From the NCBI GenBank assembly GCA_903886985.1, contig CAISOI010000733.1, positions 1 to 5,443 of the forward strand: DNA of 5,443 nt, written 5' to 3'. This document shows positions 1 through 5,443 of the stretch, piece after piece. The notes under the pieces are model-generated. The model had not been told where the DNA came from. It did not search any database and saw only the letters and a program-made list of their open reading frames with translations. The translations under genes were made by a program, and so were the position numbers. This DNA comes from an uncultured Chthonomonas sp. (GTDB taxonomy: Bacteria > Armatimonadota > Chthonomonadetes > Chthonomonadales > CAJBBX01). Positions within the stretch are counted from its first letter, which is position 1. Each line of letters starts with the position of its first letter.

Positions 1-15
1 CGCAATGGCCTTCAT
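1..15 (-). CDS. Possible 5' end of a leftward gene (first 5 codons only)
   Basis: Read on the minus strand, the left edge starts with ATG at 15-13 and gives Met-Lys-Ala-Ile-Ala before the window ends. A GAGGT word lies at 29-25, with nine bases between it and the ATG, which is good spacing for a ribosome binding site. The frame has a stop further upstream on that strand, so this ATG would be a true start rather than an internal codon. Five codons say nothing about function. The plus strand is also open across this stretch (a frame from base 1 to a TAG at about 151-153), but its translation looks random. The call rests only on the start codon and its ribosome site. Confidence 0.35.
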
Positions 16-192
16 GTTGAAACCACCTCTAAAAATAGAATCCGAAGAACAATAGTTCGTGAGTACAGGTGCGCATCACTACAGCGAATACCAAATATAC
101 CCTGTGGAACGCCCCTAAGTATACGAAAACAGACCGTTTGGAGAGTATTCTAGTCCACCGGTGACCCTAATTGGTCAAATCAGACGGAAAGT

Positions 193-585
193 CTAACTGT
201 CGGAGTCCGATGAGTTCGATCCCTTTATAGGGATGACTCCAAGTCGCTCATAGCGTAGGCGCGTAGCATCAGAATGGGACGATTGCCAGATTATGCTCAA
301 TACTGAAAACAGCACAAATCCTGCAACATAGAAGATCCAATGCATTGTGGAATGAATGTGGTCGTGGGAGAGCTTAAGGACGTAAGAGATGACGTGCTCA
401 ATCTCGCCGAGCCCAGCAGTGACAATCGCGCCAAAAAACATAGACTTGAGCTTCACAAGGAACGGAACTTTGCTGTCCTTGAAGAGAGCAAGTCCAAGAG
501 AAAAGTCGAGTGACTGCTTCTCAGGATTCAGTCCTATTGGCGCAGGTTGCTGGAGCTCTTTGAGTTTTTCTGTTACTTTCTTCAT
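193..585 (-). CDS. Small two-helix membrane protein, family not recognised
   Basis: This encodes 130 residues and ends in TAG. The ATG at 585-583 is chosen because it gives a lysine-rich start (Met-Lys-Lys) and has GAGGAG upstream. The order is: a soluble, charged N-terminus (about 1-40) with LKELQQPAP; a first hydrophobic segment at about 48-70 that unusually contains Glu61, Glu63 and His64; a short His-rich connector (His74, His76, His78, then His82); a second, cleaner hydrophobic segment at about 80-100 (HWIFYVAGFVLFSVLSIIW); and a polar tail that ends in alternating Ser/Asp. No signal peptide is apparent, and the protein probably sits in the inner membrane as a helical hairpin. It is divergent from the glycosidase genes across a 235-base gap, so it need not share their function. 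I do not recognise the family. The helix pattern and start context argue that it is a real gene; the opposite strand in the same region gives only an unconvincing overlapping frame. Confidence 0.72.
   Translation of the reverse strand: MKKVTEKLKELQQPAPIGLNPEKQSLDFSLGLALFKDSKVPFLVKLKSMFFGAIVTAGLGEIEHVISYVLKLSHDHIHSTMHWIFYVAGFVLFSVLSIIWQSSHSDATRLRYERLGVIPIKGSNSSDSDS
212..239 (-). repeat. Hairpin within the last codons of the membrane-protein gene
   Basis: An inverted repeat can fold as GAGT (212-215) with ACTC (236-239), enclosing ATCCCT (219-224) with AGGGAT (229-234) around a TTAT loop; a small internal bulge separates the two stems. It lies inside the coding sequence just before the stop at 193-195. 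No run of T follows on the minus strand, so it does not look like a standard intrinsic terminator. It could stabilise the 3' end of the transcript or be chance. Confidence 0.35.
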
Positions 586-695
586 TGGTGATCAAGAACT
601 CCTCGTAAACCTTACCCGAAACAGGGCTATCGTTGGCAAGAGTAACAGCGGTTTAAAGATAATTACACACAATGTTAACAATACCTTCCTGTTAC
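570..695. promoter_or_regulatory. Cluster of CTGTTAC words in the divergent region, possible operator
   Basis: The plus strand has CTGTTAC at 570-576 and again at 689-695, and the reverse complement GTAACAG at 642-648. The first and the inverted copy extend to eight matching bases (CTGTTACT at 570-577, AGTAACAG at 641-648). Between them lies the palindrome TGTTAACA at 673-680, built from the same TGTTA half-site in both orientations. The leftmost copy falls inside codons 4-6 of the minus-strand gene, the others upstream of it. A shared transcription factor site controlling the divergent genes is possible. Short words recur by chance at this density often enough that the call is tentative. Confidence 0.25.
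599..604 (-). promoter_or_regulatory. Shine-Dalgarno GAGGAG for the small membrane-protein gene
   Basis: The minus strand reads GAGGAG at 604-599, followed by 13 bases before the ATG at 585. The match to the anti-Shine-Dalgarno sequence is strong, but the spacer is longer than the usual 5-10 bases, so translation may be moderate. No better start lies closer to it in this frame. Confidence 0.5.
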
Positions 696-762
696 GCACC
701 TGATTTTTTGTGTCGCGTTGTACAAAAACGTTGCAATGGACATCGGTGACAATGTTTGCTTT

Positions 763-782
763 GGTACACTATCGTATAGACC
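763..782 (+). promoter_or_regulatory. Possible -10 box and overlapping imperfect hairpin upstream of the GH116 gene
   Basis: TATAGA at 775-780 resembles a sigma-70 -10 hexamer and would put transcription start near 787, giving a 5' leader of about 34 bases. No good -35 box sits 16-18 bases before it; TTGCTT at 756-761 is too close. The same bases form an inverted repeat, CTAT (769-772) with ATAG (776-779), extended by GGT (763-765) with ACC (780-782). This could be a regulator site covering the promoter. Both readings are weak. Confidence 0.2.
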
Positions 783-809
783 TCGAATTTATCCTTTGAT
801 TGTCCTAAC

Positions 810-813
810 GGAG
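810..813 (+). promoter_or_regulatory. Shine-Dalgarno GGAG that sets the GH116 start
   Basis: GGAG at 810-813 is seven bases before the ATG at 821. This favours 821 over the next in-frame ATG at 842 (Met8), which has only a poor GCGG-like word ahead of it. The start at 821 also leaves a normal short n-region before the twin-arginine motif. Confidence 0.65.
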
Positions 814-820
814 TACACAC

Positions 821-3800
821 ATGCCATCGAACAAAAGCGGTATGAGATTGACAGAACCGACACGGCGCCAGTTTCTACAAATTATCGGATCAGGGACCTT
901 CGCGGCGGCAGCCACTGTGCTTCGAGCCGACGATACATTGGTGTCTGGAACTCAAAGCGCTCTTTTAACTGCGCAATTTGACAAGAAACTTTCACCCAAA
1001 TGGTTGGCATCGCTCACAGACAAAGGGGAGCGACAATGGTACAAGGGCAAAGAGTTAGATTTGATTGGAGTACCGGTTGGCGGTTTATTCGCCGGCCAAG
1101 TCTATCTTGGCGGAGATGGCAAACTGTGGCATTGGGATATCTTCAACAAGCACTATGGAACGGAGGACCAGCATTATGCAAAGCCTCCTACACCAAACTT
1201 TCCATTTCTCCAGAGCTTTCAAGTTCAATATGAATCAGCTGGCAAAACTACCCGGAGACCGTTGGATCGCACGGGCTTTTCCAATATATCGTTTTGCGGC
1301 GAATATCCCGTTTCCAATGTCAAATACAGCGACCCAAACTGCCCGCTTTCGGTGCTTTTAACCGCTTACTCGCCATTTATTCCCCTAAACTCAGATGACT
1401 CCAGCCTTCCAGCTACCATTATGAGTTATGGTATTACGAACACTGGTAATTCCCCGCTTCAGATAACGATCTCTGGTGTTATGGAAAACGCGATCTGCCT
1501 CCATAACCGTGGTGCCCAGGGAACTTTAAAGAATAGTGTAGTTCGCCACCCAGATCGCACGACCTTATCCTGCTCCGCCGTCAAGATTGATCCGGCGGTC
1601 TCCACTGCACAACTTCCCCGGCCCGAAATTGTATTTGAAGACTGGCATAGTGAGAAGTACGAGGGATGGACAACCACGGGAAATGCATTTGGCGTCGGAC
1701 CCATTGATAAAAGTAAAATACCCGCCTATCAAGGTAATGTAGGTGGAGACTCAGATCGCGTCGTGAACTCTCATGCCACCGCTCCGGGAGATAGTGTTAC
1801 CAACAAAGACGTCGCGACTGGCACGCTTACAAGTCGACCGTTTGAAATCAATCGCAAATTCATTCGATTTTGGATAGGCGGAGGATCCCACGAAGGCAAA
1901 ACCTGTGTGAACCTGATAGTCAACGGGAAAGTCGTACGGACCGCTGTGGGTAAGAACAACAATCAAATGTCACAAGCGACGTTTGAAACCAGTTCGCTTG
2001 AAGGCAAATCAGCTCAAATTCAAATCGTAGATAATGAATCAGGAGCATGGGGAAACATAGGTATTGGTAAAATAGTCTTTACCGATACCCCGTTACAAAA
2101 TGTCGATTTGGTCCGCCTTCCCGATTTTGGCGAGATGACGTTGTCCGTTTTAGGAGATCTGGACGTATTAGGTCGACCGGACATTTCAATTCAAACTACA
2201 AAACCTGCCGAGACAGCAATCGCAAAGTCACTCTCTGACAACCTCACTGGCACAGTAGGCAAACGCCTGCTTTTGAAGCCCGGTCAAATTGCGGAGGTCA
2301 CATTTGTCATTACCTGGTTCTTCCCAAATCTCACCATAGAGGGGCTCGGTTTAGTGGGCAGGCATTATGCAATCCGCTACGACTCCGCCGACGCGATTGC
2401 TGGATACATCGCCGCCAATTTTAAGAGACTGGATACTCAGACAAAAGATTGGTGGAAAACGTGGTATCAATCCTCTCTGCCCCATTGGTTCCTTGATCGA
2501 TCGTTCCTCAATACTTCTGTACTCGCAACCTCTACAATATTACGGTTCGCTAACGGCAGAGTTTGGGCTTGGGAAGGAGTAGGTTGCGGAGTAGGTACGT
2601 GCACCCACGTTTGGCACTATGCTCAGGCTATGGGACGACTATTTCCTGACATAGAGCGCTTGATACGTGAAAAGGTCGATTTTGGCATCGCCTTTCACCC
2701 CGATTCGGGGGTGATCGGTTTCAGGGCGGAATTTGACCAAAGCATGGCAGTCGATGGACAGACGGGCACACTTCTCCGCGCCTACCGAGAACATCTGATG
2801 TCGGTTGACGCCTCGTTCCTTCGCCGTAACTGGCTGAAGATAAAAAAGGCATACGAACCGCTCCTCAAACTTGACGTCGATCAGGACGGGATTTTGGACG
2901 GTCCGCAGATGAACACCTTGGATCAGCCTTGGTATGGTCAGATTGCGTGGCTCAGCGGACTTCACATAGCTGCTCTACGTGCTGGCGAGAAAATGGCGCG
3001 CGAAATGAAAGACTTTGAATTTGCCAATCTATGCAAATCGAACGCAGATACCGGTGCGCGCAATATCGATGACCGCCTCTTTAATGGCGAATATTACTAT
3101 CAAATCGCCGAACCAAAGGTAAAAATATCTGTAGGTTCGTTTGATGGATGCGAGATAGATCAAGTGCTCGGGGATAGCTGGGCGCGACAGGTTGGATTGC
3201 AAACAGGTATTCGTTCAGGCAACATCAAAACCGCACTGAAATCAATATACAAATACAACTTTGCACCAGACGTTGGTCCCTTTCGATTGAGCCACAAACA
3301 GGGCCGATGGTTCGCCATGCCCGGTGAGGGCGGTCTCCTTATGTGCTCATGGCCCCATGGCGAATCGGCACGTCAACAAGAAGGATTTGATTTCTATTTC
3401 AACGAGTGTATGACTGGCTTCGAGCATCAGGTTGCGGGCCACATGATATGGGAAGGACTTATTACAGAAGGTCTGGCGGTGGAACGGGCAATTCATGACC
3501 GCTACCATCCGCTACGACGGAATCCGTGGAATGAAGTCGAATATGGCGACCACTACGCTCGGTCCATGGCGAGCTACGGAGTTTTTCTGGCAGCTTGTGG
3601 TTTCGAATACAATGGTCCATCGGGCCACATTGCCTTTGCACCCAAACTAAATGCAACAAACTTCACTGCTGCCTTCACGAGTGCGGAGGCATGGGGGCGA
3701 TTTGCACAAATTATCGGGGGCACCAAACAGCGAGCAGAGCTATCCATAAAATATGGACAGTTAACGCTCAACACATTTTCTCTGACATCTCCAGTTGCTA

Positions 3801-3940
3801 TAGGCAAAAGAGTGAGAGCTGAAGTAGATGGTCGACAGATTGGTGCAACAATGTCAGTTGACAATAATCGACGCACTATTAAATTTCCAACAAGCGTGGA
3901 ACTTATCGCTGGCAGAACATTAACGATTGAGATTGGATAA
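821..3940 (+). CDS. Tat-exported GH116 family beta-glycosidase (GBA2/DUF608-like)
   Basis: The 1039-residue product is predicted to hydrolyse beta-linked glucosides or related glycosides outside the cytoplasm. The N-terminus has a Tat leader: TRRQFLQ with Arg15-Arg16, a hydrophobic stretch, and a likely cleavage after LRA (about residue 36). An N-terminal GBA2-type beta-sandwich follows, marked by GVPVGGLFAGQVYLGGDG and LWHWDIFN. It is interrupted at about 270-424 by an extra module (separate entry). The alpha-barrel catalytic region runs from about 540 to 925. By alignment from memory with human GBA2 (Glu527, Asp677) and TxGH116 (Glu441, Asp593), the nucleophile is Glu585 in WAWEGVG and the acid/base is Asp701 in NTLDQPWYG. 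Supporting landmarks are an EF-hand-like loop at 685-690 (DVDQDG), Asp780-Gln781, Asn861-Glu862, and YNGPSGHIAFAPK from residue 930, which opens a C-terminal beta domain. Known GH116 members include glucosylceramidases, beta-glucosidases and beta-xylosidases, so the substrate is open. The protein has its own leader region and is followed directly by the GHL10 gene. Confidence 0.9.
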   Translation: MPSNKSGMRLTEPTRRQFLQIIGSGTFAAAATVLRADDTLVSGTQSALLTAQFDKKLSPKWLASLTDKGERQWYKGKELDLIGVPVGGLFAGQVYLGGDGKLWHWDIFNKHYGTEDQHYAKPPTPNFPFLQSFQVQYESAGKTTRRPLDRTGFSNISFCGEYPVSNVKYSDPNCPLSVLLTAYSPFIPLNSDDSSLPATIMSYGITNTGNSPLQITISGVMENAICLHNRGAQGTLKNSVVRHPDRTTLSCSAVKIDPAVSTAQLPRPEIVFEDWHSEKYEGWTTTGNAFGVGPIDKSKIPAYQGNVGGDSDRVVNSHATAPGDSVTNKDVATGTLTSRPFEINRKFIRFWIGGGSHEGKTCVNLIVNGKVVRTAVGKNNNQMSQATFETSSLEGKSAQIQIVDNESGAWGNIGIGKIVFTDTPLQNVDLVRLPDFGEMTLSVLGDLDVLGRPDISIQTTKPAETAIAKSLSDNLTGTVGKRLLLKPGQIAEVTFVITWFFPNLTIEGLGLVGRHYAIRYDSADAIAGYIAANFKRLDTQTKDWWKTWYQSSLPHWFLDRSFLNTSVLATSTILRFANGRVWAWEGVGCGVGTCTHVWHYAQAMGRLFPDIERLIREKVDFGIAFHPDSGVIGFRAEFDQSMAVDGQTGTLLRAYREHLMSVDASFLRRNWLKIKKAYEPLLKLDVDQDGILDGPQMNTLDQPWYGQIAWLSGLHIAALRAGEKMAREMKDFEFANLCKSNADTGARNIDDRLFNGEYYYQIAEPKVKISVGSFDGCEIDQVLGDSWARQVGLQTGIRSGNIKTALKSIYKYNFAPDVGPFRLSHKQGRWFAMPGEGGLLMCSWPHGESARQQEGFDFYFNECMTGFEHQVAGHMIWEGLITEGLAVERAIHDRYHPLRRNPWNEVEYGDHYARSMASYGVFLAACGFEYNGPSGHIAFAPKLNATNFTAAFTSAEAWGRFAQIIGGTKQRAELSIKYGQLTLNTFSLTSPVAIGKRVRAEVDGRQIGATMSVDNNRRTIKFPTSVELIAGRTLTIEIG
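1628..2092 (+). other. Inserted beta-sandwich module within the GH116 protein (about residues 270-424)
   Basis: These roughly 155 residues begin at IVFEDWHSEKYEGW and end near KIVFTDTP. They carry a recognisable string of landmarks: Glu-Gly-Trp at 281-283, GTLTSRPFEI, then IRFWIGGGSHEGKTC at 348-362, NLIVNGKVVRTAVG, and IQIVDNESGAWGNIGI. From memory, near-identical landmarks appear in secreted planctomycete-type glycosidases, where they form a jelly-roll domain like the C-terminal part of GH32 enzymes (concanavalin-like fold). GBA2 itself does not have it as far as I recall. The flanking sequence on both sides reads as GBA2 N-terminal domain, so the module is an insertion rather than a tail. 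A carbohydrate-binding role is inferred, not shown. Confidence 0.65.
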
Positions 3941-3948
3941 TAGTGATG
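3938..3948 (+). promoter_or_regulatory. Triple tandem stop overlapping the next start (TAATAGTGATG)
   Basis: In the GH116 frame the codons TAA (3938-3940), TAG (3941-3943) and TGA (3944-3946) follow one another, and the last base of TGA is the A of the downstream ATG (3946-3948). A GTG at 3943-3945 is also in frame with the downstream gene and could be an alternative start one codon earlier. The only Shine-Dalgarno-like word is a minimal GGA at 3935-3937, eight bases before the ATG. A weak ribosome site right at a stop suggests that the downstream gene is translated by coupling or re-initiation after the upstream one. Confidence 0.7.
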
Positions 3949-5443
3949 CTTGAACCGACAAAACTCTTTCGCAAATTACTCATGTTCCTGTTCAGTATGT
4001 CCGTGATCACAGTTGGATTTGAAATGTTTGCCTCAGCAACTAAGCAGGAGGGACCGCCACCGATTCCACGGGAGTTCCGTGCTGCCTGGGTTGCTACAGT
4101 AAACAATATCGATTGGCCCTCAAAGCCCGGTCTCCCATCCGACAAACAGCAAACAGAAATTATCAACATCCTGAACACCGCGTTCAGCCTTCACTTGAAT
4201 GCAATTGTTCTTCAAGTACGTCCAGCATGTGACGCATTTTATCCCTCCAAGCTCGAGCCGTGGTCAGAGTATCTTACTGGAACAATGGGAACACCACCCT
4301 CCCCGTCGTATGACCCGCTGGAGTTCTGGATCACCGAAGCACACAAACGGGGCATCGAATTGCACGCATGGTTCAACCCCTATCGGGCTCACCACCCGAG
4401 TGGCAAGGGCCCCATTTCGCCGGATCATGTCAGCAAAACGAAACCTGACATCTCCAAACCCTATGGCTCCCACCTCTGGCTTGATCCAGGTGAGGTAGGA
4501 ACCCAAAACCACTCGATGTCGGTGATTATGGATGTCGTAAAGAGATATGACATTGATGGGGTACATATGGATGATTATTTCTACCCGTACAAAGAGAAAA
4601 ACAAATCTGGGGATGTAATTCCGTTTCCGGATGATCATAGTTATGCCCTATTCAAAAAGTCAGGTGGTACTCTCGATCGGGATGATTGGCGTCGAAGCAA
4701 CGTTGATCACTTTGTTGAACGTCTCTACAAGGAGATCAAGAAGGTTAAACCCTCTGTTCGCCTCGGCATTAGTCCCTTTGGCATTTGGCGACCGGGAAAC
4801 CCTTCACAGATCAAAGGGTTTGATCAATATTCCGAATTATATGCCGACGCCCGGAAGTGGATTCGTGAAGGGTGGGTCGATTACTGGACACCTCAACTTT
4901 ATTGGTCGGTCACCTCCCCGGGACAAAGTTATCCGGTCCTGTTGCAGTGGTGGGCAGAACAAAACCTGAAGCATAGAAATTTATGGCCGGGTCTTTACAC
5001 CAGTCGCACTTACGAGGGAAACTGGTCATCCAAAGAAATAACTGATCAAATTGATGCCACCCGAAAACAGGAGGGCGCTAGCGGAGAGGTGCATTTCAGC
5101 ATGGCCGCCATCATGCGAAATAGCCGTGGTGTTGCTGATGCTTTACGCCACGCGTATACAGAACCCGCTCTAGTTCCCGCATCTTCGTGGCTCGGAAATT
5201 GGAAACCTGAAGGTCCCATTGTAAAGCGAAAGCGAGATCTCTCTTCCGAGGACGTTCACATCACATGGACGCCGGGCGGAAGGCACGATGTCTGGCTTTG
5301 GGTTGTTCAGGTGAAGATCGGGGGGAAGTGGCGAATCGAAATCATGCCATCCCAAAAGCGGGAGTGGGACCTTAAGCCCGGAAGTCTCCCGGTCGAGAGT
5401 ATTTTCGTCACCGGAGTCAATAACATCGGTGTAGAGAGTGAAG
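3946..5443 (+). CDS. Sec-exported GHL10 (PF02638) glycosidase-like protein, C-terminus cut by the window edge
   Basis: The frame stays open for 499 codons to the right edge. The start gives a basic n-region (KLFRK), a hydrophobic core (LLMFLFSMSVITVGFEMF) and an Ala-Ser-Ala site at 29-31, a good Sec signal peptide; no lipobox Cys is seen. The GHL10 barrel, about 41-390, shows the family's landmarks in order: REFRAAWVATVNNIDWPS, NAIVLQVRPACDAFYPS, AWFNPYRAHH, GVHMDDYFYPY with Asp209-Asp210 as likely catalytic acids, RLGISPFGIWRPGNP, DYWTPQLYWS and WPGLYTSRTY. The part from about 430 (VHITWTP) resembles a fibronectin-III or Ig-like sandwich and is probably short of only a few residues. PF02638 includes B. 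subtilis YngK and E. coli DigH (YddW), the latter reported to cleave peptide-free peptidoglycan glycans. Whether this member acts on wall glycan or on an external polysaccharide is unknown. GHL10 is distinct from GH10 xylanases despite common mislabelling. It is tightly coupled to the GH116 gene. Confidence 0.88.
   Translation, partial: MLEPTKLFRKLLMFLFSMSVITVGFEMFASATKQEGPPPIPREFRAAWVATVNNIDWPSKPGLPSDKQQTEIINILNTAFSLHLNAIVLQVRPACDAFYPSKLEPWSEYLTGTMGTPPSPSYDPLEFWITEAHKRGIELHAWFNPYRAHHPSGKGPISPDHVSKTKPDISKPYGSHLWLDPGEVGTQNHSMSVIMDVVKRYDIDGVHMDDYFYPYKEKNKSGDVIPFPDDHSYALFKKSGGTLDRDDWRRSNVDHFVERLYKEIKKVKPSVRLGISPFGIWRPGNPSQIKGFDQYSELYADARKWIREGWVDYWTPQLYWSVTSPGQSYPVLLQWWAEQNLKHRNLWPGLYTSRTYEGNWSSKEITDQIDATRKQEGASGEVHFSMAAIMRNSRGVADALRHAYTEPALVPASSWLGNWKPEGPIVKRKRDLSSEDVHITWTPGGRHDVWLWVVQVKIGGKWRIEIMPSQKREWDLKPGSLPVESIFVTGVNNIGVESE

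Noticed and set aside
389..703. Plus-strand frame of 104 codons opposite the membrane-protein gene
   Set aside because: Its composition is low-quality (serine-rich, no helices or motifs) and it is antisense to a frame with coherent membrane helices and a strong ribosome site.
686..709. T-run at 702-709 as a plus-strand terminator
   Set aside because: No stable stem precedes the T-run, and no plus-strand gene ends there.
669..756. Direct repeat ACAATGTT at 669-676 and 749-756
   Set aside because: A single pair of eight-base repeats in a region of this length is close to chance expectation, and the flanks do not match.
718..981. Plus-strand frame of 87 codons starting at a TTG
   Set aside because: It overlaps the start of the GH116 gene in another frame, has a rare start without a ribosome site, and its translation has no domain-like features. 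The GH116 frame in the same bases encodes a clear Tat leader.
4264..4638. Minus-strand frame of 124 codons
   Set aside because: It is antisense to the GHL10 coding region, where the plus strand shows continuous family motifs. It is a shadow frame.
4631..4969. Plus-strand frame of 112 codons
   Set aside because: It lies in another frame of the GHL10 gene across the conserved SPFGIWR and PQLYWS motifs, so it is a shadow.
3946..5443. Annotation of the second enzyme as a GH10 xylanase
   Set aside because: The motifs (AAWVATVNNIDWPS, FNPYR, HMDDYFYPY) belong to the GHL10/PF02638 family, which is not the GH10 xylanase family despite the similar name.

Overview
The window (5443 bases, roughly half G+C by eye) is bacterial and holds a short piece of a saccharide-degradation locus. 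Two glycosidase-family genes run rightwards in tight succession. Upstream of them, a small membrane-protein gene runs leftwards, followed at the left edge by what may be the first codons of another leftward gene. No rRNA, tRNA, CRISPR array, transposase or integrase was seen.

Organism: the large secreted enzyme carries a twin-arginine (Tat) leader and a GH116 catalytic region with an extra beta-sandwich module. It is paired with a GHL10 (PF02638) protein. From memory this style fits the Planctomycetes/Verrucomicrobia group and related environmental, often uncultured, lineages. The phylum is an inference and is not proven by anything in the window.

Layout: (a) 1-15, minus strand, possible start of a gene leaving the window (Met-Lys-Ala-Ile-Ala), with a Shine-Dalgarno-like GAGGT. 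(b) 16-192, about 180 bases with no gene recognised. (c) 193-585, minus strand, 130-residue protein with two predicted membrane segments and a His-rich stretch between them; no family recognised. (d) 586-820, divergent intergenic region that must hold the promoters of (c) and (e). It has a loose cluster of CTGTTAC words and an imperfect hairpin near a possible -10 box. (e) 821-3940, plus strand, 1039-residue Tat-exported GH116 (GBA2/DUF608-like) beta-glycosidase with an inserted module at about residues 270-424. (f) 3946 to the right edge, plus strand, 499 codons of a Sec-exported GHL10-family glycosidase-like protein, nearly complete but lacking its C-terminal end.

How they work together: (e) ends in three different stop codons in a row, TAA-TAG-TGA. 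The last shares a base with the ATG of (f), so the two are almost certainly one transcription unit and probably translationally coupled. Both products are predicted to be exported, one folded through Tat and one unfolded through Sec. The simplest reading is joint action on one extracytoplasmic glycan. Its identity (plant or algal beta-glucan, glycolipid, or bacterial wall glycan) cannot be read from the sequence. Nothing here amounts to a clearly new defence or mobile system; the best leads are the GH116 architecture, the gene junction and the divergent regulatory region.
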